Positions 32,253 through 40,677 of a DNA stretch of 64,000 nt are shown piece after piece (within the stretch, counting starts at the first letter, position 1; every line of letters begins with the position of its first letter). The stretch spans positions 1 through 64,000 of the forward strand of contig NZ_JAAXPG010000037.1 in assembly GCF_012396365.1 (NCBI RefSeq). Direction: 5' to 3'. This DNA comes from Nocardiopsis alborubida (GTDB lineage: Bacteria > Actinomycetota > Actinomycetes > Streptosporangiales > Streptosporangiaceae). The notes under the pieces were generated by a model. It was not told the origin of the DNA. It was given only the letters and a program-made list of their open reading frames with translations, and made no database searches. Made by a program: the position numbers and the translations under genes.

Positions 32253-32299
32253 GCCGGTGATGCGCAGGTATGCGCTGGTCATGCCTGCGCATCACCGGC
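32253..32299. terminator. 16-bp perfect inverted repeat after the SDR gene
   Basis: GCCGGTGATGCGCAGG (32253-32268) and CCTGCGCATCACCGGC (32284-32299) are perfect reverse complements with a 15-nt loop. It lies 45 bp past the end of the leftward SDR gene and before the broken hydrolase. A transcription terminator is the simplest reading, although the arms are unusually long and the loop contains CATGAC-like repeats. Confidence 0.55.
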
Positions 32300-32343
32300 T
32301 CGCACAGCGTCGGGCGGACGGCTAGATGAAGGACGTTGGCGCG

Positions 32344-33129
32344 TCACACAGACTTGATCGCGCCCCCGTCGATGATGTGGTCCGCCCCAGTGGTGCTGCC
32401 TGCGAGCGGTGAAGCGAGGTACGCAACAAGGTCAGCGACCTCCGCAGGCTTCACGAGCCTGCCGGTGACCATCCCCATGGCCGCGGGGAGGTTGTTCATC
32501 AGTTGCTCCCGACTCAGGCCCAGGGACTCGGCGAGCTCAGCTCCATAGCCGTCCGAGGATTCCCACATGTGAGTCCGGACAGGGCCAGGCGAGACTGTGT
32601 TGATGCGCACTCCTTGCGGGCCGAACTCTTCCGCTACTGCCTTCCCGAAGGCGGTAAGCGCAGCCTTGGCGGTGGTGTAGGTGATCGGGCCGGCATGCGG
32701 GGTTCGGGCACCGTTGGATGAGATATTGACGATCGCGCCGCGGCTTTCCAGAAGATGCGGCAGTGCGGCCCGCGTGGTGCGGACTGCCGCCAGGAAGTTC
32801 AAGTCGAACGCGCTGCTCCACTGCTGATCGGTGAAGGCGAGGAAGCCGCCGGTCTGGCCACCGCCGTCACCGCCCCCGACGTTGTTGACCAGCACATCGA
32901 GCCGCCCGAGCTCTGCCTCCGCCCGTTCGATGAGCTGAGCAGGGCCGTCGGGAGTGGACAGGTCGACGGACACACTGAGCGCCCCCGTGGCCTGGAGCTC
33001 GGGTGTGATCGTCCGTGCTGCTGCCAGCACCCGCATTCCTTCGCCGATCAAGGCCGAAACCGTGGCCAACCCGATTCCTCGGCTTGCGCCGGTCACGACA
33101 GCGACCTTGCCGTCCATCTGCAGATCCAT
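32344..33129 (-). CDS. Short-chain dehydrogenase/reductase
   Basis: A 261-residue classical SDR: cofactor motif VVTGASRGIGLA, LDVLVNNVGGG, catalytic Ser in NISSNGA, YTTAK (Tyr and Lys), and SPGPVRTHM. The C-terminus IIDGGAIKSV fits family. After NNVGG an extra Gly-rich bit (GDGGGQTGG) is a small insertion. The Arg after the first strand suggests NADP preference. Substrate unknown. It is divergent from a TetR regulator with a palindrome between, so it is probably repressed by it. Confidence 0.9.
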   Translation of the reverse strand: MDLQMDGKVAVVTGASRGIGLATVSALIGEGMRVLAAARTITPELQATGALSVSVDLSTPDGPAQLIERAEAELGRLDVLVNNVGGGDGGGQTGGFLAFTDQQWSSAFDLNFLAAVRTTRAALPHLLESRGAIVNISSNGARTPHAGPITYTTAKAALTAFGKAVAEEFGPQGVRINTVSPGPVRTHMWESSDGYGAELAESLGLSREQLMNNLPAAMGMVTGRLVKPAEVADLVAYLASPLAGSTTGADHIIDGGAIKSV

Positions 33130-33148
33130 GAGGCCTCCAAGTTCAATT

Positions 33149-33164
33149 GCATCATCAGTGATGC
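33149..33164. promoter_or_regulatory. Operator candidate between SDR and TetR genes
   Basis: GCATCATCAGTGATGC, a dyad with 6-bp arms, 20 bp upstream of the SDR start and 92 bp upstream of the TetR start. Position and symmetry fit the binding site of the divergent TetR protein. Confidence 0.55.
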
Positions 33165-33255
33165 GACTAAGCTAAGAGCTGCGACAGTGATGTTGCAAGT
33201 TGCGTGGGAGTGGCGACTGTCACGTAGCCTGGAGGGAGCATGAGGAGGAGGTCAC

Positions 33256-33852
33256 ATGGAGCAGGAGAGGCGAGTACGGCCTATGCGCGCAGACGCCGAG
33301 CGGACAGCGAAGGCGATCCTCGAGGCCGCGGAACGCGTGCTGAGCGCCAATCCCGCAGCCACCATGGAACAGATCGCGGAGGCTGCGGGCGTCGCTCGGA
33401 CGACCGTGCATCGCCGGTTCACCAGCCGCGAGGCCCTCGTCGATGCCATGACAGCCTGGGCCACTCAGCAGTTCCACGACGCCGTCACCAGCGCCCGGCC
33501 CGAGACCGCTCCGCCGCTGGTCGCGCTGTATCAGGTGACCGCAAATGTGCTCCGGGTCAAGATCGGCTGGGGGTTCGCCATGAACGCCATCAAGCCTGAG
33601 GACTCCGAGGCTGCACGCGTACATGCGGACGTGCTCGACCAGTGCGACCGCCTCTTCCGGCGGCTGCAGCACACAGGCGCCATACGGCCCGACACCGACC
33701 TGACATGGGCTCGGCGCACGTACTACGCGCTGATCCACGAAGCCGCACAGACCCAGCCCACCGACGCCCGAGAGGTGGATGAACTGGCAACGCTCGTAGT
33801 GGACACACTGCTGACCGGCGTTGGCCAGCAGTCGCTGAAGCCCAACGTCTAA
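33256..33852 (+). CDS. TetR/AcrR-family regulator
   Basis: A 198-residue regulator. The N-terminal DNA-binding domain (about 12-60) reads RTAKAILEAAERVLSANPAA, then IAEAAGVARTTVHRRFTSRE with the recognition helix, and is followed by a helical ligand domain without recognisable signature. A GAGGAGGTCAC site precedes the ATG. It lies head to head with the SDR gene and most likely represses it and itself until a small molecule, perhaps the SDR substrate, binds (inference from the common arrangement). Confidence 0.88.
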   Translation: MEQERRVRPMRADAERTAKAILEAAERVLSANPAATMEQIAEAAGVARTTVHRRFTSREALVDAMTAWATQQFHDAVTSARPETAPPLVALYQVTANVLRVKIGWGFAMNAIKPEDSEAARVHADVLDQCDRLFRRLQHTGAIRPDTDLTWARRTYYALIHEAAQTQPTDAREVDELATLVVDTLLTGVGQQSLKPNV

Positions 33853-33954
33853 AAGAGCACCCGGAGTGGTCGCCCACGGTTACGGGAAACGCTCATCGGA
33901 TCGTTGGCGACCGTCAACAACGTGCTGGCCCGCAACAGCGAACAACCCCACCGA

Positions 33955-33983
33955 CCGAGTTCCGCGCACACGGAGGTCAACCG
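33955..33983 (+). repeat. Solitary CRISPR-like repeat, CTCC variant
   Basis: GAGTTCCGCGCACACGGAGG followed by TCAACC resembles the relic repeat at 4029-4055 (GAGCTCCGCGCACGCGGAGG, TGAACC) more than the arrays. The stem is partly broken. There is no leader-like sequence and no second repeat. Confidence 0.5.
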
Positions 33984-34255
33984 GCGATACGGAATTCGCC
34001 TGCTTTCTTGGTCGAGCCTGTTCGTCAGGGTGTTCGGCTAAGCGTGCGAACAGGGTGAAGGGCGCTGACAGGGCAGGTCAGAGCGGGTCCAGCATGTTCG
34101 TTCCGATGCCCCGACTCATAGCGTCTTGCTACTCGTTTGCCTGGGTGGGGGAGGGCCAGGGCGAGAGGTTCCTGCTGCTGGGGTGTCCAATCCGGTGGGT
34201 GGGGGTGGCTTCTTTGGAGGGTGAAGGGGACTTCATCCGAGGAAGGGGCGTGCCC

Positions 34256-34696
34256 ATGTGGGCGTGGGACGAGGACAACGGCTGGTGCCGGGGCGGGGAG
34301 CGCTGGTGCTCGGCGAAGGTGGATCAGGGCCGGGGCCGGTGCCGCCGGGTGAAGGAGCCCGTGGTGCCGGTGGCGGGCCAGCGGGAGCGTCAGACGCTGC
34401 TGGCCGACCTGCGGGCGCTGGTGGCCTACCTGGAAGCCCACCCGCAGCTGCCGGTGGGGGAGATGACCCGGGTGGAGATCACCTACTTCCCCGAGGGATG
34501 CGACGGTCACCAACAGGACCAGGTCGTGCGCCTGGCCGAGGCGCTCGGGACGCGGCCGCGGCGGGAGGGAGAGCACTTCTCGTGCGGCAGGTGGTTCGGG
34601 CAGGCCGGATACCGCGTGGTGTCCATCCCTGAACGCGCGAGGAAGGGCGGGCTGGCCGAGGCGGTCCCGTTGGGCGGGTCCAGGCGGAGGGCGTGA
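34256..34696 (+). CDS. Hypothetical protein
   Basis: A 146-residue protein rich in Trp, Cys and Arg near its start (MWAWDEDNGWCRGGERWC), with a helical centre (LLADLRALVAYLEAHPQLPV) and a folded-looking end (RVEITYFPEGCDGHQQDQ; GRWFGQAGYRVVSIPERARK). I do not recognise the family; similar Trp/Cys-rich proteins occur on actinobacterial integrative elements. The ATG at 34256 has GGAAGG nine bases upstream; a GTG two codons earlier is in frame. A good terminator follows at 34712. Confidence 0.55.
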   Translation: MWAWDEDNGWCRGGERWCSAKVDQGRGRCRRVKEPVVPVAGQRERQTLLADLRALVAYLEAHPQLPVGEMTRVEITYFPEGCDGHQQDQVVRLAEALGTRPRREGEHFSCGRWFGQAGYRVVSIPERARKGGLAEAVPLGGSRRRA

Positions 34697-34711
34697 GCTG
34701 TTTCGACGGAG

Positions 34712-34735
34712 CGGCCCTGGTGTGTGCCAGGGCCG
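34712..34735 (+). terminator. Hairpin terminator
   Basis: CGGCCCTGG and CCAGGGCCG, perfect 9-bp arms around TGTGTG, followed by TTCTT. It lies 15 bp after the hypothetical gene's stop. Confidence 0.8.
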
Positions 34736-34800
34736 TTCTTCGTGTCCGAAGGGCTGCCCACAGGATCCGCGGAGTCGGTACTGGAGAAGGAGGACAGCCC

Positions 34801-35226
34801 GTGGCGTTGGACTCCCTGGAAGTTGTCGCTTCACGGGTTCCATCCGAAAGTTCGCGAGCCTTTCCGCAGGTGAATGGAGCCCTCTGGGTTATCGTCGTGT
34901 CAGCGGTAGACGAGGGGCTCAAATCCTCCAGGCCATGGAGCGCTGCGCCTGAGCCCAGGCGTGCGGAGGGCGTCAGGCCGGGGCCAGGGAAACCGCCGTG
35001 GGCAGGCGTGCGGGGCGCTGACAGTGGTGGCCGGTGCCGCTGTCAGCGTTTCCGTCAGCGCTCTTCGAAACCTGTGGGGTGTGGGGTGCCCAAGGTGCCC
35101 GCCGTGCGTTCGTTGTGTGAGGACGGACTCTCGGCGGCCCGGAGCCGAAGCCCGAAGCCCGGTGCCGGTCCGCCGTTCCGGGCCCTTCCGTCACCTTGTG
35201 CTCACGATCCGTCGTACTGGTCTTGA
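34801..35226 (+). CDS. Hypothetical protein with a strong start site
   Basis: A 141-codon frame from a GTG with an excellent AAGGAGGA site. The first 45 residues (MALDSLEVVASRVPSESSRA; VIVVSAVDEGLKSS) look protein-like; the rest is Pro/Arg/Gly-rich with the composition of an untranslated frame. It may be a short gene that has been frameshifted, or a genuine low-complexity protein. No family is recognised. Confidence 0.35.
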   Translation: MALDSLEVVASRVPSESSRAFPQVNGALWVIVVSAVDEGLKSSRPWSAAPEPRRAEGVRPGPGKPPWAGVRGADSGGRCRCQRFRQRSSKPVGCGVPKVPAVRSLCEDGLSAARSRSPKPGAGPPFRALPSPCAHDPSYWS

Positions 35227-35242
35227 CAGGTCTAGACCACCC
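35223..35242 (+). promoter_or_regulatory. DasR-like site overlapping the chitinase promoter
   Basis: TTGACAGGTCTAGACCACCC combines a consensus -35 (TTGACA at 35223) with AGGTCTAGACCACC, close to the DasR-responsive element of Streptomyces chitinase genes (core TGGTCTAGACCA). DasR is a GntR regulator inactivated by glucosamine-6-phosphate. The site lies about 70-90 bp upstream of the chitinase start. Confidence 0.7.
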
Positions 35243-35311
35243 TTGTTTAGGTGACGGCACCCCCGGCGGCGCGCGGTCGGACGTCGCGCCGCACCCTAGG
35301 AGTGTGATCAC

Positions 35312-36199
35312 GTGATCCGACGTCTCCTGAGTCAGTTGGCCGCGCTCGGCGCGCTCGCGGCTGTGCTCATCGTCCTCCCCGCGACCGTCGCGCAGGCCGC
35401 CACCTGCGCGGCGGCCTGGAGCGCCTCCGCCGTCTACACCGGCGGCGGGCAGGTCTCCTACAACGGCCGCAACTACACCGCCAAGTGGTGGACGCAGAAC
35501 GAGCGTCCCGGCACCTCGGACGTGTGGACCGACCAGGGAGCCTGCGGCGACGACGGAGGCGGTGGGGAGCCCAACCCCACCGGGTTCGTCGTCTCTGAGG
35601 CCCAGTTCGACCAGATGTTCCCGAACCGGAACCCCTTCTACACCTACAGCGGCCTCACCGCCGCCCTCAGCTCCTACCCGGCCTTCGCCAACACCGGCAG
35701 CACCGAGGTGAGGAGGCGGGAGGCGGCCGCCTTCCTCGCCAACGTCAGCCACGAGACCGGCGGGCTGGTGCACATCAGGGAGACCAACGAGGCCAACTAC
35801 CCGCACTACTGCGACTGGAACCAGCCCTTCGGCTGCCCGGCCGGTCAGGCCGCCTACTACGGACGCGGTCCGATCCAGCTCAGCTGGAACTACAACTACA
35901 AGGCCGCTGGCGACGCCCTCGGCATCGACCTGCTGAACAACCCCTACCTGGTCGAGCAGAACGCCTCGGTCGCCTGGCGGACCGGCCTCTGGTACTGGAA
36001 CACCCAGACCGGCCCCGGCACGATCACGTCGCACAACGCCATCGTCAACGGCCACGGTTTCGGCGAGACCATCCGTTCGATCAACGGCGCCCACGAGTGC
36101 GACGGCGGCAACCCTGCCCAGGTCCAGAGCCGCATCAACAAGTTCACGCAGTTCACCCAGATCCTCGGTACCACCACCGGGTCGAACCTGAGCTGCTGA
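35312..36199 (+). CDS. Secreted GH19 chitinase with an N-terminal CBM5/12-type domain
   Basis: A 295-residue exported enzyme: signal peptide (RRLLSQLAALGALAAVLIVL to AQA), a carbohydrate-binding domain (about 30-75; AWSASAVYTGGGQVSYNGRN, YTAKWWTQNERPGTSDVW), a Gly-rich linker, and a GH19 catalytic domain (about 95-295). ANVSHETGGLVHI supplies the first catalytic Glu, and YYGRGPIQLSWNYNY is the substrate-cleft signature. GH19 enzymes cleave chitin with inversion; class IV-like short forms in actinobacteria are antifungal. Regulation by DasR is likely (site at 35223-35242). GTG start with AGGAG upstream. Confidence 0.93.
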   Translation: MIRRLLSQLAALGALAAVLIVLPATVAQAATCAAAWSASAVYTGGGQVSYNGRNYTAKWWTQNERPGTSDVWTDQGACGDDGGGGEPNPTGFVVSEAQFDQMFPNRNPFYTYSGLTAALSSYPAFANTGSTEVRRREAAAFLANVSHETGGLVHIRETNEANYPHYCDWNQPFGCPAGQAAYYGRGPIQLSWNYNYKAAGDALGIDLLNNPYLVEQNASVAWRTGLWYWNTQTGPGTITSHNAIVNGHGFGETIRSINGAHECDGGNPAQVQSRINKFTQFTQILGTTTGSNLSC

Positions 36200-36427
36200 T
36201 CCCCGGGCGTGGTGGAGCGCCCGCGGAGTGCATCCGAGCGGGGGTGCGCCCGGCGACCGCGGCCGGGTGCGCCTCCGCTCCGGTCTCTCGGGTGCGGTGG
36301 GCCGCACCGCGGGTGATCGGTGAAGAGGCCGCGTCCGGCCGTCGCATGCCAGAGCCTCCGCCGCGCCCGCGACGAAGCGCCTCGCCCGTACCGGAGTTCG
36401 GCCTCGGACCGGACGGCCACAGCCCGG

Positions 36428-37186
36428 TCAGATCCTGGCGCCGATCGCGCCGGCCCCCCTCGACAGCTCCGGGAGCAGGGACAGGAGCTCGTCGACACTG
36501 GTCTTCTCGGAGGTCGTGACGAGATTGAGGGCGGCCACGATGGCCCCCTCCGAGTCGTGGACCCGGTGCGTCAGGCTGAGGGCGCCGAGTTCCCGTTCGG
36601 AGTCGGCGAAGTGGTAACCGAGCTCCCGGATGCGCTGGATCTCCCTTTTCAGATCGTCGGCTCCCTGGTCTCGGCCTGAGGCCAGCCGGATCCCCTCGTA
36701 CCCGGAGAGGTGGCGGTCGAGCTCCTCGTCGTCCCACGCGCTGAGCAGGACCTTCCCGCCGCCGACGTCGAGGGGGGCGCGGCGTCCGATGGGGAACTGG
36801 TAGCGCATCGGTTCGGCGCCGTCCACACGCGCGACCAGGATGCGCTCCCGGCCCGACTGGACGAAGACCGACGAGGTCAGGCCGGTGGTGGCCGACAGTT
36901 CGGTGAGGATGGGTGTCGCCACGGTGCTCAGGTGGTCGTTGACCACGAAGGCGTGTGCCAGGGACAGGACCACCGGGCCCAAGGAGTAGCCCAGCCGGTG
37001 CTGTTGCACGTAGCCCCGCCGCACCAGGTGGTTGATGATGCGCTGGGCCGTGGCCACGTGCAGGCCGCTCTCACGGGCCACGTCGCTGAGCCGCATGGGT
37101 CCACGCGCCCGTTCCAGGCACTCCAGGACGTCCAGGGTCCGGTCGAGCGTGCGCCCCTGGTTTCCGTTTCCCGCTGTGTTCGCCAC
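36428..37186 (-). CDS. IclR-family regulator
   Basis: A 252-residue regulator. N-terminal winged helix: RTLDRTLDVLECLERARGPM, LSDVARESGLHVATAQRIIN. C-terminal effector domain: LTSSVFVQSGRERILVARVD, RRAPLDVGGGKVLLSAW. It is divergent from the catabolic operon at 37344 and very likely controls it; IclR proteins usually bind an intermediate of the pathway. The 157-bp gap contains an AT-rich promoter segment (AATAAAGTTTATCATCTAG) just before the operon. Confidence 0.9.
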   Translation of the reverse strand: MANTAGNGNQGRTLDRTLDVLECLERARGPMRLSDVARESGLHVATAQRIINHLVRRGYVQQHRLGYSLGPVVLSLAHAFVVNDHLSTVATPILTELSATTGLTSSVFVQSGRERILVARVDGAEPMRYQFPIGRRAPLDVGGGKVLLSAWDDEELDRHLSGYEGIRLASGRDQGADDLKREIQRIRELGYHFADSERELGALSLTHRVHDSEGAIVAALNLVTTSEKTSVDELLSLLPELSRGAGAIGARI

Positions 37187-37343
37187 TCTTCGCCTTCATC
37201 TGCCGCTGCGGTGTTCCGGTGGCCCACCGGCCGTCCCAACGTATCGGACCGGTCTCCAGGAGGTTGACATCACATGGCGGTGCAGGTCACACTGTCTTCC
37301 ACCTAGCAATAAAGTTTATCATCTAGTGATAGCGAGTGTGAAA

Positions 37344-38693
37344 ATGCAGGTAGGAGTGCTCGGGCTCGGAGAAGCCGGTGCCGTCTACGCCACAGCCTTC
37401 GCGGACGCCGGCTGGACCACCGTGGGCTTCGACCCGCAGACCGGGACCCCCACCCCGCGGGGCGCGACCCGCGCCTCCTCGGAGCGGGAGGCCGTGGCCG
37501 GAGCCGACCTGGTGCTGAGTCTGGTCACGGGGGCCCACGCCGTCGCCGCGGCCGAGGCCGCGCTGCCCGGCCTGCGGCCGGACACGGTCTACGTGGACAT
37601 GAACGCCGCCGCGCCCGAGACGAAGGCCGGGGTCGCTCGCGTCATCGGCGCGTCCGCGCAGGTCGTGGACGGTGCGATCATCGGTTCGGTGCTCCGGTTC
37701 GGGGCGGGTGCCAACGTGCTGCTCTCGGGCCCGCCCTCCGCTGACGCCGCCCGGCTGCTCGGCGCCGTCGGCTCCGACGCCGAGGCCATCGGCGGACAGG
37801 TGGGCGAGGCCTCACGGCGGAAACTGCTGCGCAGCGTCTTCATGAAGGGCTTGGGCGCACTCATCACCGAGGCGGTGGACGCCGGCAGGGCGGCGGGAGA
37901 GGAGGACTGGATGCGCACCCAGGTCGCGGACGCGCTCGCCGACGGGCTCCAGGGACTGGAGCGCCTCGACAACGGCACCCGTGTCCACGCCCTCCGGCGG
38001 GCGGGTGAACTCCAGGCCAGCATCGACCTTCTCGACGGGATCGGCGTGGCCGCACCCGTCAGCCGCGGAGCGGCCGACCGCCACCTGGCCCTGGCACGGG
38101 CCGCCAGCGAGGACAGCCGCCGGATCATCGACGCCTTCGCCGGGGTCCCCACCGCGGCCATCGGCGACGGACGCGACCGGCTCGGCTTCGTCTCCTCACG
38201 CATCCGCTCCGTCTGGCCCGGGGCCCGCCTCACCGGCCGCGCGCTCACCGTGACCACCCGTCCCGGCGACAACCGCGCCCTGCACCAGGCGCTGGCCGTC
38301 GCCGAGGAGGGCGACGTCCTGGTCGTGGACGGCGGCGGCGACACCTCTCGCGCGCTGCTCGGCGAGCTCATCGTCGAACGCGCCATCAACAGGGGTGTTC
38401 GCGGCATGGTGGTCGACGGGGCGGTCCGCGACACCGAGGAGATCCGAGCACTCGGCTTCCCGGTCTGGGCCGCGGGAGTGTCCCCGGCGGGCCCCTACAA
38501 GGACGGACCCGGTCACATCGGGCGCACCATCGCGGTGGGCGGAGCGGTCTGCCAGAGCGGTGACGTCGTCGTCGCCGACGACGACGGCGTGTTCATCGTC
38601 CCCCGGCTGGAGGCCGAGCAGACCCTGCGGGCGGCCGAAGAGGTCGTCGCCGACGAGGAGCGCCGCCGTACCGCCATCAGGGGGGAACGCTGA
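37344..38693 (+). CDS. Fusion of a 6PGDH-like dehydrogenase (DUF1932) and an RraA-like aldolase
   Basis: A 449-residue two-part protein. Residues 1-235 are a beta-hydroxyacid-dehydrogenase-like unit: nucleotide motif VGVLGLGEAGAVYATAFADA, DMNAAAPETK, DGAIIGSVLR and a helical part typical of DUF1932 (SVFMKGLGALITEAVDAG). Residues about 255-449 are an RraA/HMG-aldolase domain: ALAVAEEGDVLVVDGGGDTS, GELIVERAINRGVRGMVVDG and AVRDTEEIRALGFPVWA with the metal-binding Asp (RDTEE). RraA-like enzymes cleave 4-hydroxy-2-oxo acids or decarboxylate oxaloacetate. The fusion would couple oxidation and C-C cleavage. ATG at 37344; GTG at 37338 is possible. Confidence 0.85.
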   Translation: MQVGVLGLGEAGAVYATAFADAGWTTVGFDPQTGTPTPRGATRASSEREAVAGADLVLSLVTGAHAVAAAEAALPGLRPDTVYVDMNAAAPETKAGVARVIGASAQVVDGAIIGSVLRFGAGANVLLSGPPSADAARLLGAVGSDAEAIGGQVGEASRRKLLRSVFMKGLGALITEAVDAGRAAGEEDWMRTQVADALADGLQGLERLDNGTRVHALRRAGELQASIDLLDGIGVAAPVSRGAADRHLALARAASEDSRRIIDAFAGVPTAAIGDGRDRLGFVSSRIRSVWPGARLTGRALTVTTRPGDNRALHQALAVAEEGDVLVVDGGGDTSRALLGELIVERAINRGVRGMVVDGAVRDTEEIRALGFPVWAAGVSPAGPYKDGPGHIGRTIAVGGAVCQSGDVVVADDDGVFIVPRLEAEQTLRAAEEVVADEERRRTAIRGER

Positions 38694-38799
38694 TGGCCCC
38701 CACCGCACCGGACGGCCTCCCCCGCACGGCTCCCAGCTCCGTTCGTCGACACGCCGGACGGCCCCCCGCCCGTACCGCCCCCCGCCCGAAGGTCAACCC

Positions 38800-40146
38800 A
38801 TGCCCATCGCACTCCTAGCCCTCGCAGCCTTCATCACGGTGATCATCGTCTGGAACGTCGTGCTCAAGCGCAACATGGGTGAGGCCATGCTGCTCGGGCT
38901 GATCACCACCGCGCTCTTCGCGGGATCGCAGGCGCCCGCCTACCTGCTCGGAGGCTTGACCGACGCGCTCACCCACGACGTCCTCTACGCGGCCCTGGCC
39001 TTCGTGTTCATGGCCTACCTGATCGACACCACCGGGCTGATCCAGAAGATCCTGGCCATCCTGAACTCCGTCTTCGGCAGGATCCGCGGCGGACCCGCCT
39101 ACGTCGACACGGTCGGATCGGCGGTCTTCGGAGCCCTGTCGGGGTCCAACTCCGCCAACACGGCCTCAAGCGGCTCCTTCACCGGACCCTGGATGGTGCG
39201 CACGGGGTGGACCCCCTCCCGGGCCGCCACCGTGCTGGCCGGGAACGGGGGACTGGGGGCCGCGGTGCCCCCGAGCGCCTCCATGATCATCATGGTCGGC
39301 TTCACCGGGGGCATGGTCACCACCGGCCAGGTCTACCTCGGCCTGATCGTGGCGGCGGCCTACCAGATCCTGCTGCGCGTCGCGCTGGTCCTCTACTTCG
39401 TGCACCGGGACGGCGTGCCCAAGGTCGACGAACGGGAACTGGTGCCCCTGCGCACGTCACTGCGGCAGGGAGCGGGAGCGCTGTCGATCTTCCTGGGCGC
39501 GCTCATCCCCATCGTCGTCACGGTCGGGCCGCTCGCGACCTACCTCGCCGAGTCCACTCCCGTGGGCGGAGCCATGGGGGACATCTCGCTGCTGACGTGG
39601 ATCCCGATCCTGATCATCGGCTTCGCCCTCCTCGCCGGCCGCGACCGACTGCCCCGGACCGCCCGTGACTGGTCGCGGCTGCTGGACGGCGCGCTCCCCA
39701 GGTTCGCGACCATCGGTGCGCTGTTGTTCTTCGCGATCGCGGCCAGCGAGATCCTCGGCCGCCTGGGCCTGGCCGAGGACGTCAACGCGCTCCTCGACGC
39801 CCTGCCGGTGAACCGCGTCCTGATGGTGATGGTGGTCGGACTGGTGATCACGCTGGTCGCCGGTCCGCTCTCCTCCACCGCGACGCTGACGGCGGTCGGC
39901 CAGATCTCCTTCCTGGCGCTGGTCGGTGTCGGGACCGACCCCCTGCTCGCGGTCGTCGCGATCCTGGTGTTCGCCTCCACCGAGGGCGCGTCGCCGCCCG
40001 CCTCCGGATCGATCTTCGTGGCGGCCGGACTGACGGGGGCGCGCCCGGAGAGCACCTTCATCCCGCTGATCGTCTACTACATGATCCCGATCTTCCTCAT
40101 CGGCTGCCTCATCGGCTGGGGCGCCCTACCGGTTCTGGGGAGCTGA
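38800..40146 (+). CDS. TRAP-type large permease (DctM-like)
   Basis: A 448-residue membrane protein with about 12 hydrophobic segments. FGALSGSNSANTASSGSFTG and the mirrored TEGASPPASGSIFVAAGLTG are the two re-entrant motifs of DctM/IT-superfamily permeases. TRAP transporters take up organic acids with sodium. The start is the ATG at 38800; the frame is open further left but that part overlaps the upstream gene. It is followed by a two-helix protein in place of a normal DctQ, and there is no DctP binding protein in the operon. Confidence 0.82.
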   Translation: MPIALLALAAFITVIIVWNVVLKRNMGEAMLLGLITTALFAGSQAPAYLLGGLTDALTHDVLYAALAFVFMAYLIDTTGLIQKILAILNSVFGRIRGGPAYVDTVGSAVFGALSGSNSANTASSGSFTGPWMVRTGWTPSRAATVLAGNGGLGAAVPPSASMIIMVGFTGGMVTTGQVYLGLIVAAAYQILLRVALVLYFVHRDGVPKVDERELVPLRTSLRQGAGALSIFLGALIPIVVTVGPLATYLAESTPVGGAMGDISLLTWIPILIIGFALLAGRDRLPRTARDWSRLLDGALPRFATIGALLFFAIAASEILGRLGLAEDVNALLDALPVNRVLMVMVVGLVITLVAGPLSSTATLTAVGQISFLALVGVGTDPLLAVVAILVFASTEGASPPASGSIFVAAGLTGARPESTFIPLIVYYMIPIFLIGCLIGWGALPVLGS

Positions 40147-40148
40147 CC

Positions 40149-40412
40149 ATGACCCACGTGAGAGAACGCGCCTTCGCGCTGGTCCTGTTCCTGTTCAAAC
40201 TCGGGCTGATCGCCTGCTTCTTCCTGGGGACGCTGCTCGTCATCGGACAGATGGCGGGGGTGCTCCTGCAACGCCCCGCCTGGGTCAGCGGAGCTTCGGA
40301 GACCTTCTTCATGCCCACGGTGGCGGCCGCGGCCACCTTCGGTGTCCTGGGGTTCATCGGCAGCTACCTCTCCCCGGCCAAGGCCGACGACAGGAGCGAG
40401 GAAGAGGTCTGA
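40149..40412 (+). CDS. Small membrane protein paired with the TRAP permease
   Basis: An 87-residue protein with two hydrophobic helices (LVLFLFKLGLIACFFLGTLL and VAAAATFGVLGFIGSYLSP) and an acidic tail. It starts two bases after the permease stop. DctQ subunits normally have four helices and about 160 residues; this may be a reduced substitute. The assignment is by position only. Confidence 0.65.
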   Translation: MTHVRERAFALVLFLFKLGLIACFFLGTLLVIGQMAGVLLQRPAWVSGASETFFMPTVAAAATFGVLGFIGSYLSPAKADDRSEEEV

Positions 40413-40677
40413 GGCCCGCCCACGGGCCTGGCCCCGGCGGGGCGGGAACACCCCGGGCCCACCGGAGCGCGCACTGCGCCGTTCCGGCCGAGGCTCCGCC
40501 CGCCTTCGCCACCCCGTCCCGCACCCGTCCCGCGAACGACTCCGACCGGAGGAGCATGATGCACACACCGACCCCGGACCCGTCGGTGCGCGGCGCCTCG
40601 CGCCACCGGACCGACAGGGGCCCCGCGACCGCCTCCACGGCCCTGCCGACCTGCGCCCACGACAGGAGGCACGGCGG

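Noticed and set aside
34880-34940. A tRNA-like stretch (GGGGCTCAAATCCTCC resembling a T arm)
   Set aside because: No acceptor stem, D arm or anticodon arm could be folded around it.
38196-38708. Leftward frames opposite the RraA domain
   Set aside because: Antisense shadows; the rightward fusion has clear motifs throughout.
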